64,000 bases of DNA, from the NCBI GenBank assembly GCA_036852015.1, contig JAANDG010000114.1:186001-250000 (forward strand), in the 5' to 3' direction. The DNA is from Pelodera strongyloides. Taxonomy: Eukaryota; Nematoda; Chromadorea; Rhabditida; Rhabditidae. The notes below the pieces were generated by a model. The model did no database searches, had not been told where the DNA came from, and saw only the letters and a list, made by a program, of their open reading frames with translations. The number at the start of each line of letters is the position of its first letter. Position 1 is the stretch's first letter. Positions 37,426-49,926 of this stretch are shown here, piece after piece. The translations under genes and the position numbers were made by a program.

Positions 37426-39190
37426 CAACATTGTGCGGAAGCTACTTGGCAGTAAAAAAAACTGTGTTAAATTATTTGATCGTAACTAATAAATATATTA
37501 GATTGTATGTAGTCTGTTCTCGTTGGCAAAGTGATCTTGGTCAGCCTGGAGTTTAAGCACAACAATAACATAGAAAGCCGATATCCGGTGAACGTTCTTT
37601 GTAGGGAGCCGCAGAGGTACTCACTACAGTAAGCGTTTCGCGGCGAGACAGGCCGATATCCGTAGGGCACGCAGAGGAGCTGGCCTATTTGCTCCTAGCA
37701 TACTTTTTTGGTAGCCAGGAGGGACATCGTTTGAATATCGGGAGTTCGCCAACAGCAGATAGTGTGGTGCCGTGAGCAAGAGTCCAGTGGGGAGCAAGAC
37801 TCAGATGGATAGTTGCCAAAATTCTGTGGGATTTCACCAAATCGAAGAAAAATGATTATTTAACCCAATACTGAATTAATAGGCATGACGTACTTTAAGC
37901 TGTGTAAACAACTTAGTTAAAAACTATTTCGTGAAGATAACAAAATATTAATTAATAGTGTTTCATTTACTTGTTTTTCTTTGCGAGTGAAACATTGGAA
38001 TTACTGGATCGGAAACTACAAATTACAAAGTGAGCGCATTAATGGAGTCTTTAATACAGGGGAAAAAACTTTAAAATTATTCTATTTAATAAGTTTAGCC
38101 AAATTGTGCAGAAAAAAGGAGAGGCGGTCATGGTGCAATTCGAATGAGGAAAAAAATTATGGCTTTTTTTTCGGTGAAAACGATAAGTTTAATGTTTATT
38201 CGCAAAATACAATTCGCATACATACGTAGATGTACGAGTAGATTGATGGACAGCTTGCAACGGTCAATCGGTTTGCTTCAAATTTAATGAAACACCCAAG
38301 TTATTCAAATACATACTCTACTAATCGGGTTACTCATCTTTGGTGACGAGAGTGTTTCTAATATGTATCTGGTGGTCGAAATGCTGTTAGCAATCAATGG
38401 TGGCTTGTTCTTGAAAAAAAAATAGGCAATATATCAAGAACTGAAATAGGCAAGTCACAGTGATATAGTCAAATCACAATAGGGATACTGTAAGCGTAGG
38501 AGGTGCCAACAAATGAACAAACCGATGTACACGGGGCCATCACTTGGGTGGAGCCTGGTTTCTGATAGGCGGAGCCTCTCACTATACTTAATTACGACCG
38601 TTGTTCATTATTGATGGACTAAATACAACGATGAAATGTAAGCATTTATATGTAATTAATTTGTCCTGAAACATCGATTACCTGTTTCTGTGTCGATCAC
38701 AGACGCTGAATCCCTATTACGATATCGAAAGCTCACGGTGAATTTCTCCGGAGACCAACCATTACTGCTCTCAAGGGACGTTTTTGGCGAATTGTCCAGT
38801 TTCCCTGTCGAGCTGGGTGGTTACCGTAGACACCTCATCGAATTGTTCTGAAAAGTTAGCACCAAGTACTTTCGTTCACTAGATACACAAGTCAAAATTA
38901 CCTCTCCAAAATAGAAGAACAAGATAAAACTCCCAAAATAACACAATTCTCTGCTAGAATATGGTTGAATGGTCTCTCAAATGGAAGGGAAAGACGGTTG
39001 ATATTGGTTGATAAGTCGGACCGTCAGTAGTCGGGGACAGCTTAGGCAGACATTTTTGACGGTGGATTCTCATTCGAGTATGTGGAGGTGACACCGACAT
39101 TTCAGAAGGGGCTCCGGAGTCGCACGCGAAGTGCGCCCAGGTAGACGCCGCACACTTCTTAAGTTGAAAACTTGGCTGAAGCCGCAGAGG
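37426..39190. other. Intergenic region between divergent UTX and KDM6-like genes
   Basis: No supported gene. A minus-strand frame near 38770-38850 (EQFDEVSTVTTQLDRE) has an acceptor but no partner exons. Another at 38954-39247 runs into the inverted-repeat element. Both are left unassigned. The interval should hold the UTX promoter on one side. Confidence 0.4.
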
Positions 39191-39635
39191 GCTTATTGGA
39201 TAATACACCCGGACTCCCGTGGACACTAACTCGACACACATGGACACCCATGGACACCATTGAACACCATTACACCTACCTGAATTTGCTAATTATGCCA
39301 TGAATAATGTAGCTTCACATAATATAATTTTTGTAGAAAAGTGCGACAGGCTTCTTCAGCAAATAAGGTGATCAATTAAAACAATTTTAATGGGGTATTT
39401 ATTCTAAAGAGGTTTAATTGGTACGTGCCGAAGCATACAAAATACTTCTATTCCCATCAAGTTAGTCCTCAGTTTTAAGTGTTCCCGATTCTTAGTGTTA
39501 ACAATATTGTGATGTATTTGTGTCCATGGGTGTCCATGGGTGTCCATGGGTGACCATGGGTGTCCATGGGTGTCCAAGGTTGCCCATGGGTTCCAAAGGT
39601 GTCCAGTTAGTGTCCGGGTGTATAATCCAGTAAGC
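39191..39635. mobile_element. Inverted-repeat element carrying a 10-bp minisatellite
   Basis: The left end GCTTATTGGATAATACACCC (39191) and the right end GGGTGTATAATCCAGTAAGC (to 39635) are imperfect inverted copies, followed inward by GGACACTAACT-like sequence. Next to both ends are units of TGGACACCCA or its complement TGTCCATGGG. The right array at about 39518-39605 has eight or nine units, and the left has three or four. No transposase frame is present. It looks like a non-autonomous element whose inner ends have expanded. Confidence 0.7.
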
Positions 39636-39943
39636 CGCAATCGAGTCAAGGACCAAATCTCCTCTGAAAACTGCTGCCTACTGCGAGTGTTCAGGCCCTG
39701 AGATCCCACATTCTGAGCACGCTACAGTTGACCTCCAGCTGAAACGTGTAGTAGTGAAGATACGAGAAGAAATATACGGCGCCTACCTGCGTGCAACGGT
39801 CGTCTGACTTTGCTCGCTACTCATGGCTTACATTCGCACTCAGGGTTTTTTCGGATGTGTTTGTATTTTATTTTTCGGATTCTAATGTTAATTTCGGATT
39901 CTAATTTCGGATTCTCATATTGGGTGACAGGTTGGGGGATAAC

Positions 39944-39982
39944 GAGAGTGCAGAGAGGTAGACCCCTGTTCTCGCTCTCTAA
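39944..39982 (+). repeat. Hairpin module, copy upstream of the first KDM6-like gene
   Basis: GAGAGTGCAGAGAGG, then CTCGCTCTCTAACTGC, followed by a T-rich stretch with TTCTTTTGCTGCACAGCTC. The same order of blocks recurs four times in front of the second KDM6-like gene. The two arms are partly complementary and could fold as a small stem-loop. Confidence 0.5.
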
Positions 39983-40345
39983 CTGCAACTTTTTGTCAAA
40001 ACCATTTGGACTTCTTTTGCTGCACAGCTCCGGTGATCTTTATTGATCCACTTGTGGTTGGCGTGGTCAGATAATTTAAATGTACCTATCTCTATACCAT
40101 TTCCTCTACATTCAACAACATTGTGAATCTATATATTTTGGATCATCATCACACATTCTTTATGAACACAGTTCATAAAGTTCACAGTTCATAGTTGTTC
40201 TGTAGGTTGTATGTGGATCTGAAGGGCTGTGTCGGTCATTGTTCTGTATATGTATTGATCGAATATGACTATATGACATTGGTCGCTTCTTATTGGGAAA
40301 ATTTCCGTCCAGTTTCAGTTATCAACTGATGCTGTTATTGTTAAA

Positions 40346-41098
40346 GAACACTTGTTTGTTGGCGTGTTACTTGAGGGATACCGTCATTTTAAAACAGATA
40401 GATGATGCTATCATGAGCTTCTTCTGCAATTGTTAAAGAAGCCTTGCTCGATCCTGATCCTCGTTTGTTGGAAATTTCTTGAAAGCAAAACTGTTCACTA
40501 AGAAGGTTATACAAGGAATTAACGCTAGTCGCTTAAATTATTCTTGTACACTGTTTTGTTTCTGTAATCGAGCGTCTCGTACACAGCCTTTCATATATTC
40601 GATACCAGTTATTTTGGTGCAGGTCCCAAAGTGCGTCGTGAAGCAGAGAGAGAGAGAGAGAGAGATACAGACTTTAATACTTTGCTGTCCAACCGCAGAT
40701 TCTAATTTTGCTTTACTCATCTCTTTTGACTTTATTTTGCTTCTCGCGCCGGTTGCACAGTTTTTACTGTTTATTGATACATTCTTTGCTTTCTTGCAAT
40801 ATACTTTCAGAATTACTTGAACGTTTACCAAACCTTGCTCTTGTTTAGATAGAAAATGAGTGCCCCGAGCTTATCGAATCACCAGGCACAGGTTCGTGAA
40901 ACTATTTTTGTTTTCCTGTGTTTGCTATAAGCTTTGTTTGTGAAGTAGAAAAAGATGTTATATGTGCCTATTGCTTGCCGTATTGTTTATGTATCGTTAA
41001 ATAAAAAGTACTTACAGGAGAATCGGACACATCAACAAGAGGTAGTCCTACAGTACGTTCTGGAAAATTGGGCCACAATGTACAACGATTCGCAATCA
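40346..41098 (+). pseudogene. Duplicated 5' end of the first KDM6-like gene
   Basis: This 753-bp block is repeated almost base for base at 41099-41851. It carries a full copy of the first coding exon (ATG 40856, ending at 40891) and most of exon 2, including ENRTHQQEVV. At the right boundary, after the bases encoding NDSQS, exon 2 runs into the start of the second unit instead of its own end, giving a short false tail. The differences seen are a two-base indel (ATCATGAGC/ATCAGAGC), a short change in the GA run and one base near CGCGCC. The event must be recent, or it is an assembly error. This copy could still act as an alternative promoter and first exon if spliced over exon 2. Confidence 0.8.
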
Positions 41099-41608
41099 GA
41101 ACACTTGTTTGTTGGCGTGTTACTTGAGGGATACCGTCATTTTAAAACAGATAGATGATGCTATCAGAGCTTCTTCTGCAATTGTTAAAGAAGCCTTGCT
41201 CGATCCTGATCCTCGTTTGTTGGAAATTTCTTGAAAGCAAAACTGTTCACTAAGAAGGTTATACAAGGAATTAACGCTAGTCGCTTAAATTATTCTTGTA
41301 CACTGTTTTGTTTCTGTAATCGAGCGTCTCGTACACAGCCTTTCATATATTCGATACCAGTTATTTTGGTGCAGGTCCCAAAGTGCGTCGTGAAGCAGAG
41401 AGAGAGAGAGAGAGAGAGATACAGACTTTAATACTTTGCTGTCCAACCGCAGATTCTAATTTTGCTTTACTCATCTCTTTTGACTTTATTTTGCTTCTCG
41501 CGCCGTTGCACAGTTTTTACTGTTTATTGATACATTCTTTGCTTTCTTGCAATATACTTTCAGAATTACTTGAACGTTTACCAAACCTTGCTCTTGTTTA
41601 GATAGAAA

Positions 41609-44600
41609 ATGAGTGCCCCGAGCTTATCGAATCACCAGGCACAGGTTCGTGAAACTATTTTTGTTTTCCTGTGTTTGCTATAAGCTTTGTTTGTGAAGTA
41701 GAAAAAGATGTTATATGTGCCTATTGCTTGCCGTATTGTTTATGTATCGTTAAATAAAAAGTACTTACAGGAGAATCGGACACATCAACAAGAGGTAGTC
41801 CTACAGTACGTTCTGGAAAATTGGGCCACAATGTACAACGATTCGCAATCAATAACTGCTTATTCGACTTTGATTAAGGTAGGCTTAGGATGTTTATTAG
41901 TCAAGTTGTCATCATATTGATTCGGCATTTATGCGTGCGTATAGATCATAACTGTGTGTCAATTAGTTCTTTATGCAATTCAGTCGCGTTTCAATTTTCA
42001 ATACAAATTGCAGATGAAACCGTACAAGGATGGGAAACTGATACCGTATAATGTCTCAGAGCTTGTCGAAAAGATGGTTTGCAGCAGTCAGGTAGACTTT
42101 CACTTTGCTTACAATTAGTTTTGTTATGTCAAGACAGTCCATTTCGTGGGATCAAACGAAATATAGCAGGAAAAGTTGTGCCACATAAATGTTAGGACAT
42201 TTTACTTTATTGTCCTTGCTTGATTAAAATCTTTTTAGTTTGCCAACAATGAAACGGTCCCATTCGTTGAGATTGGCGACAGTTTCACTCAGTGGTCAAC
42301 GCTCGAACGTGCCGTTGATGGAGTGAACAGATGTATTGTAGTGAGTGGCATCCATGATGCAATCAAGCTTGACCTAACTCTCTTCAGGGCAGACAGGCTG
42401 GTCAAGGATGACCCAACCCTGAGAAGCACAGTTCGTTTTTTTTTCTTTTCCATATAGAAAGGCTTTTTGTCATGATAGGGAAATACACATTTTCACATTG
42501 AATGCAGTTTTCACTCGGGAAATAGAACAGCAGGTCTATTGTTTAATTTTGTGCAGATACGCATTACGTGGTATGTTTCTTGAGGTGAAATTTACGTGAA
42601 CAGGGATGCATTCCTTAGAACTTACTGTTCACGATAAATTTTTAGGTATTTAAGCATCCAACGATTATTGATCCGTACTTGACTTTCAACTGTGCAGGCC
42701 TAGAGTATACAAAACGAATTATGGATTATTCAGCTATACGGATGAATTCTGTTATCAGAGGTAGATTTTTGTTTGTTTTTGTTCAACAAAATTTACGTAA
42801 CACACATTTCATCAGCGCGTCTGCTAATCTACTAACATAGGGTTTTTTGTCACATCTATATCGGCTAACATCATTTTATAATAATAATTTATTACACCAC
42901 AAAGGTGCGCACAAACATACACAATTAAGACAATAAATACAGTTAAGACAGAACCTATGTATGAATCTTGCGCAATCGTTTTCCTTGGCGCTACCCCCAA
43001 TGACTTGCATTTTTCTAGATACTTGCGATTCACAACAAAGCCCTTCCACAAAAACCGTTAGACTAATCCGTACCGATTGGAAGAGATTCGCTCACCTGAA
43101 GACAGTAAGTTGTTTAACATTATTTGTTTTGATATTACTGGGTTTCCTGGTTGTAAGGGGTGCTTTACCCAGTCAGGGGCTATTACATGTCGTGAACTGT
43201 TCAACAACGGACGAAGAAAAGTTGAGTTGTAATTTTGGTTAGACGAGTATACTGCAAAAAAAATGCTTTCACAGGAATGGCTGAAGATACCGTCTTTCCT
43301 GCGCCCGGACCATCAAAACTCGCTGTTACGACTTCAGGGACCAACAGTTTACGCAGATGCTTATCTTTTAACGCTAGTATGTTCATTTCTGTGCTCATTT
43401 TTATGTCTGACTAATGTCTTTCGGACTATTTTTTTTATGTCTTTCGGACTATTTTTTGATTGGCTCACGTTTTACATTTCTTTCAGTCACCGGGGAGTGT
43501 TATCCCTGAAGGCCCGCTCATCCCGACTACGTTGATTGTACTAAACTGTGGCCCCTGCTCGATTACTGTGCGCAGTCGTCGCACCCAATTGACGAAGAAT
43601 ATGGCACCCAACGCGCTGAAGAATTACAACTCCGCCATTCCGGTAATCTTTGATAATTTATGCGTGTTAAGAAAGATAGTAGTGCCAATGAAGGTGATTT
43701 CCAGCACACACACTGAGGATCTTAGTTCTTTTATTGCATGCTACACCGTGGTGTGTGAAACAACGTTTATTGTTAAAAAAAAACTCTGCTTTAGCACAAC
43801 GTGAGCGACCAAGCCTTGGATGCACATGGTATTCCTTACCTGACGTGAGTTTGTTCCATCGTTCGTCATATGTATTCCATTGACTGTCTACTTTTACTGT
43901 CCGTGTGGCATTTTAATCATTCATTATTTCAATTCTTAAATGAAATGCCCATGAACTCCGTCAATTTCAGGTATACGATTGGTGTCGGTGAAATTACGCT
44001 GATTCCGCCTACGACACGATTCCTGATCAAGAGTTATGGAGAAGCCAACGTGCTTATCTGGAGAGTTTCCTCAATGACTGACACCAATTTCGACAGGATT
44101 TTTATTGCCAGCCGCATTAACGTTAGGGTACGCTAAATTTCCTTTCCTTTTCAGGTTTATGCATTTAAACATATCCCAAAGCCGAAAAATATTGTGAAGA
44201 AATATTTCATACAACGAATTCTTTTAGGGTTTCCGACCGCTCAAGATGTGTCATGAAATTGTGAAGCTCGGTAAGGTCAGTGAGTCAGCACTGTACCATA
44301 CCGTGAAACGTAGATTTGTCACGTTTCTGAACCATGACAAGGCATTGATTGAATACGCAGTGGGACTCGGAAAGGTAAGTATGCACATTAATCAACGTTA
44401 TATAAGTATATAATAGCCGAATGCTTTCCATTTACGTTAGTTTGGCAGCTTCGACACGACCATATTGTGCAGATATCCGGCACGAAATCTTACAACATGT
44501 TTTAGGTCATCAGAAAGGCGTCAGAAATGGATCCAGAATATCACTCAGCACAAGATACCCCGTTGGGATGTTTCTGTCATATTTGCGGCGTGGGTCCATT

Positions 44601-45144
44601 CACAATAATATGTTATTTTACTAAAGAAATATTTTTATCACTTTATTCACCGACAAGTGTTTGCGGCTGCGAAGGCAAAAAAAGAAACGTTTCATTTGTT
44701 TAGGCAGAAGTCCACAACACTTTGGTTGTACGTAAAGAAGGATCCATCTACAAGCTATTTTGCTTCCACTGTGCCTATCGGCAAGTTTATTTTCTTTCCT
44801 GTGTCAAAATCATTACACTTAGGATGTGCTATGTTTGTGTTTATAGGCAATTGTAGAGAATGTAATAAATAATTAAGCATTAAAATAAATAAAAAGTAAT
44901 GCTTCTTCCAGGTGCTACTTTGAGTGCGACAATCGTTGCCTTGTCGTTCAGCACACCCCAGCAGATGAACTATCCAATTTGCTTGATGCCTACATTCTAG
45001 CGGCAAGTATTCGAACTGCTTATATTTTGACATAACACTTGCATTGCGCATCATGTTTTACTAACAATAGATTATCTTTCGGAAGATACAGGCAATATAA
45101 TTTATATAGACCAATCTAAATAGCCCTGCTTCCAGAACGAGTGA
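41609..45144 (+). CDS. Divergent KDM6-derived JmjC-like protein without iron ligands (gene C)
   Basis: Fifteen exons (41609-41644, 41771-41878, 42014-42091, 42239-42430, 42646-42760, 43019-43104, 43275-43376, 43487-43642, 43795-43844, 43971-44127, 44228-44374, 44506-44589, 44704-44780, 44912-45002, 45136-45144) give 495 residues in frame. Exons 4-15 match UTX exons 21-32 one for one in order and phase; exon 13 is 77 nt in both. Alignable landmarks are VVSGIHDAIKLDLTLF against [20 protein letters not shown] against NIGP, and LIWRVSS against IAWNVGP. At the HxE site the sequence is EGPLIP, and at the third ligand it is TTRFLIK, so no Fe(II) ligand remains. The four zinc cysteines persist (433/436 and 457/460). 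Two introns have GC donors (44781 and 45003). It has no TPRs. I infer a non-catalytic nuclear protein. The acceptor TTGTTTAG lies 7 bases before the ATG. Confidence 0.83.
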
Positions 45145-47099
45145 AGTATGATGTGGGGACAACGTATATGTATGGCCACCCGCGGCGCATGGGTCATTTG
45201 CACATCAATTGTTTAATGAGGGTGCATCTTGAGTGCCACATTTTCAAAGGCAAGTATTGAAAGTTTCGTGCTTACGTACTTTTATGTATCTAGTGGAGGC
45301 ACCTGGTTCATATGATGCTAATTCGTTTGTAATGTCTTCATTAGTAAATTCTCAAAATAAGACCTGTCCATCTACGAGCCAGCTGCCTTTGCATTTAAGC
45401 GAATTAAAAAAAAATTGCATATCCTTTTTCGTGATGTGTTTATCTCCGCGTGCAAAGATACCATTGATCCCAGAAATTGATCTTTTTTCAACTGATTTAC
45501 ACTTAGTTTAATGAGCATTTCGTAAATTAGAAAGTCTTTCCGAATGAACACTGCTTATCTTAATCGTTAATTGCTGATAGTCAATATTGTATATACATAT
45601 TGCACTCAAAATGCTGTATAGTTATTTCTGTTGTTGATTTCTATTGTTATACATTTCTTATGAACAGTCCCTATTTTTGTTCATTAACTCTGTACCACCT
45701 AGCGTTTATTCCACTATTTACTAAAAAATGTGTTTTTGTAAAGTGAATCGGTATGCATCCTATAGCTGTTATAATTTAGTTCGAGTTCACGTGGTTTTCT
45801 TTGTGTATTGTTGCATGTACATATAATTGTTACTGTCTTTATTGTTATATATTTGTTATGTACATTTGTTGAGTCTTGTCTGAAACCTTGTTTCTGACGC
45901 CCTTTTGTTTTGCATCTGGACCTCTAGTATATGTAATAGATAATAGATACAATATATTACTAATTAATTGATTATCGTTATATCGCCGTTTGCTAGTTAG
46001 ATATGGAGCGACCAATTTCTTTCGTCTGTTTTCTTGTTTTTGTTTTATGCGTGTAGGTGCACACGCTATTTGCATTGAATGTAAGAATGGATAAAATAAA
46101 CCGTCGTAATACAAGAGCATACGTTTGACCATACATATTCTAAAATATGAAACTTTCAATTAGCACAACTTGAACTATGAAATGGAAGTTTTAAGAAAAA
46201 TCCCACGGACTACGAAAATAGGTTTCTGGAATCATATACCTTTCTTGCATTACATGCATTTGTTCCTTGGTTACTGGAGTACTCTCTTGTTGCTATGTTA
46301 TCAACTTACGGACTTTATTTTGTTTCACCTCCAACTGGAGAGTCAACTTATCTGAGCTCGGAAATCTATAATGTTGGATATCGAGTCCGCCACATAAAAA
46401 CCAGCCGAAGGATTGCCTCTACTTAAATACCGACAATAAGGTGCCACAGATTCCATCAGCGTACTCCATCTTTTTAATATTCTTTACCAAGGAACCAGCT
46501 TCTAATAACACTTATTTGGATAGCAACTATGTTTAATTTTGCGGTTACACGCAGACCTTTATTCAAGTCACAAAAATTAATACTATGAACATATACAACT
46601 GTATTGCACGAATGTCGGTCGAAATTTAATTTAATTTAATAGCAGGCCAATTATCGGGGTTTCATATTGGAAAGCTATAAAGGTACGTCTCAAGAAATCA
46701 TGCTCACAAAACATACAACCACCCGCGGGTGGTTTCTACTGTTTCTAGTACGGTACCGCCATGGCAACAGCTATAGGAAATACAGATTCGCAATTTTGTT
46801 TCATGGCCTTTTTATTCCTGCTTGTCATTATTAGTTACAAATTTCGGGCCGTGTTCAGTTTATCTCTGTCAAATAATAATAAAACTGTCATAATGACTGT
46901 AACTTCAGTAATAACTCTTAAAATACATTTAATACCGATATGGAGCTTCTACGGAGAAAACACGCAAACTAGACACAATAGACAATAGAGTCAAACGGGT
47001 GTTGTAAAGATTATTATTGTATGATTACATAAGACACTCTAAGTAGCCAGACACTCTCTAGAGTGAAAACTACACATTTCGAACAACACGTGCAACACA
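45145..47099. other. Intergenic region, no supported gene
   Basis: AT-rich sequence after the stop of gene C. Short frames on both strands have no splice or homology support. A small palindrome, ACCACCCGCGGGTGGT, lies near 46720. Confidence 0.45.
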
Positions 47100-48340
47100 A
47101 AAAGCGTCAAAGTGTAGCATGGTCGCACGCCGCAAGTTTAGTGAAAGGGTAATTGTGTCTATGCGCCATCGTCTTCGAAAACAGGCAATCCCGGGTTGCA
47201 TTCGGCTTCTGCGATATTCCGCAGTGTCGGCGTTACAAATCATCATCTTGCCAAGATACGTCAGTGATCTGAAATATTTAAACCGATAAGCCATTAATAC
47301 ATGTATCCAATAGTAGATGTTGCTTTGATGAGCTTATAGATATTAAGATCATGACACCACATGCTTGGGTTGCTGCTGACGTTTGTTAAGCTTATGTGTC
47401 CATGAATTATAAATACTACCACATGTTTGCCATAGCTTAGGATTGTCTGTGAGACACTATGAAAACTTCATTGTCTAAGTAAGATAAACACAAAAATAAG
47501 CTTAAAACAAATTACACATAAGGAAGAACAAACTTGTAATACGATGAGTGGGATCTAAATGAACTTGTTCTCCTTGTAAGGGTAGGAGGATATGATGCTA
47601 TATTATCGCAGTAGGGGAGTAGCTCAAAAATAGCGTGACTCTAGAACTGAAAAAGTGAAGAATGCATCTACCTTGATCATTTTTCCATCAAAGTCGTTCT
47701 TCTACTCCTCGGCAATTCCTTCGTGCACCACGACGACCACATCATGAACAGATTCCTACGAGATGAACAGCTCATTGTGGAAGCTGAGCAATCAGGGAAG
47801 CCGTTGTCGTAATGCATCAGCTTGGTAGGGACACCGGCACGACGGAGACGCTCAGCATACAACCAGCCTGAAAACATTTGTTGTTCAATGAAAAAAAAAA
47901 CAGATAGAGCAGTTAGGTTTGTTTCCACAAGTGGGACGAATGAAGGGTCCAAGAGACGATTCTCGCGAATATTCTAAACAGAATCATTTGGTGAGTTTAA
48001 TGAATGAGGATGCAAGATACATTTCGTGGACCAGTTCTTACCTAATCGACTTCATTTGCTTCAGCTGCCACGCGAACCCGTCCGACAAGTGAATTGTTGC
48101 GGGGGATGATGGAGCGATCCAGAGCCTTCAAAGGCTTCTCGTTAAGGTCGCCAACGAGTGTATTCGTGCTGACATGTGGGTGGGATCTAACTTAAATCGT
48201 TGAACTTGAATATAGTGCGCGGCGTGGAAGACTACAACGTGTAATTATGACTTACCAATAAAAGCCGTGCCGTCTGGTGGAAGGGTGGGTCTTGTAGGAA
48301 GTGGAATTGCATCAAAAGGCAGATGCGAGCCTTAAGCATA
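47100..48340 (-). pseudogene. Pseudogene of the arylacetamide-deacetylase-like esterase
   Basis: Blocks matching exons 6 to 9 and the downstream exon of the gene at 57-60 kb appear in the same order and strand. The exon 6 match (about 48244-48335) has lost coding length. The exon 7 match keeps IIPRN and a degraded end, where NEVAM has become NEVD followed by a stop. The exon 8 match keeps LDPSF but lacks the stretch with the catalytic aspartate. In exon 9 the frame shifts right after the NGF that precedes the catalytic histidine. The exons carrying the oxyanion HGGG and nucleophile GDSAGG motifs are absent. It cannot encode a working esterase. Confidence 0.85.
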
Positions 48341-48788
48341 GAATAAAGCAAGGAGTAACATTCATATTAGATTCTATTGAATTTCGAAGTAACAACCCTC
48401 AAAAAGAACAATGCGCAAGAATGAACTTGATGGCTACTCCATCGAACTGTTGTTCAGTGATATGAGTTCGAATAGCACACAAAAAAATTCACCTTGCTCT
48501 CGCTCGTAGGCTCCTAATGCAGAATATCACTACTTTATTCACACACACAATCAATCAGATACAACATCAATCAAGTACATGGAACAAGTGCGGAAGGTTT
48601 CTAGCGTCGTGCTTCTTCAATCCGCGGGGGGAATGTGTGGAGGGGAGATTTTTCTTCAGATAATGACGATCCTTGATCTTTCCAATGAGGTTTTGTGGAG
48701 TTATACAGAGTGTTTGACGACGAGACGAAAGGACAAATCCCTCGAAGTCTTCAGGCTAGGCAATGGGGGGTTCGCCTCGATTTTCCCC

Positions 48789-48878
48789 GCCTCGGTGGCA
48801 TTGAGTGAGTGTTGTGGCTGGATTCGAACTCGGGTCGGCTGACTGCGAAGCGCGGACGTTTCCAATGGGCCACCGAGG
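48789..48878 (-). repeat. tRNA-derived SINE-like element
   Basis: On the minus strand the sequence has an A-box-like TGGCCCATTGGA and a B-box GAGTTCGAATCC at tRNA-like spacing, with CGCTTCGCAG between them as in arginine tRNAs. It does not fold into a full cloverleaf. The unit is bounded by a 10-bp inverted repeat, CCTCGGTGGC and GCCACCGAGG. It is more likely a tRNA-derived SINE or relic than a functional tRNA gene. Confidence 0.5.
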
Positions 48879-49926
48879 AATCAATAAGAATAATTTCACA
48901 GCGAATGAATATTCAAGCCACCATTTCCTCGATTAGACAACGGAAGCCGGGGTTCATCTTCGATATCATCAATAAACAATGCGAACCAATTGTCTGCATT
49001 TCATGTCCGAAAAAACGATCCCATTTCTCCTCATCAGATTCTCTAAAAAGCGACAACGATCCAAAATACTTTTAAAGTAAGCCATGTTTTGCACACGTAT
49101 GGGAAAAAGAGCCGTCCTAAAACAAAGCAAGAAGGAAATATAATAATAATAATAATAATAATAGAATATGCCTACCAACAACTATTAATTAGATCATAGT
49201 GGAATAGTTGTGAAGAATATAGATAAATCGGAAGCACTTGGTCAAGGGGTGACTATTAACAAACAGCCATTGGTTGTGAGTAGCAGAACGATCAAATGTC
49301 CTAGGGGGTAGCAAACAACCGCCTTTGCTTGACGATACCACCGATGTGTCATCGATCAGCGAGAGTCGAAAAGGGTATGCATTGTCTGATTAAAATGAGC
49401 GGCGATACAGATCAGCGAACAAAACTGGATGAAAGAAGAATTCCATTATAGAAAGTGATTAACACAAACAAATAAAATCTGTTGGTAGCCAGTCACCAAT
49501 TGGGCCACTTGCAATTATGTTATGTCACTTAACGATGGCTTTCGAGAAATATTGTTAGCCACGTGGCCACTATATGGCCACAAAATAGCCAAAGAAACCA
49601 ACCTCTTGCCTTCGCTGTCTGTGTCAATGTTTCCTATCGCCTTATATTAAGCCCAAAATCTTTTCATTTTGTGAAAACATTAAACGTTTACAACACACCT
49701 GATGCTAATTAATTTGCTTAAATGGATGAAAATGAGTGAGCAAAACAGACTTATCCACGTATATGAATTTTTTTAAATTGTCGACTTAATTATAAGTAGG
49801 CTGCTTATTATAACTTTACTCTTCGTTTTTCGCTGAAACTTCTGTTATGTCGAGTAAATTACATCGAATGAACTAACGAAATTGGGTGAGGGGGGGGGGG
49901 GGGGGGTTCTTGCAGATGGCAGACAC
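48879..49926. other. Repeat-containing spacer
   Basis: No supported coding sequence. It includes an AAT/ATT trinucleotide run near 49140-49163 and a run of about eighteen G near 49889-49906, just before the first hairpin module of gene D. Confidence 0.45.

Noticed and set aside
39518..39605. Possible CRISPR-like array
   Set aside because: Units are 10 bp, contiguous and without spacers. This is a minisatellite in a eukaryotic element.
49889..49906. G homopolymer as a functional quadruplex
   Set aside because: A single uninterrupted run of about eighteen G beside a similar C run at 50868 is more likely simple-sequence slippage or an assembly weakness.
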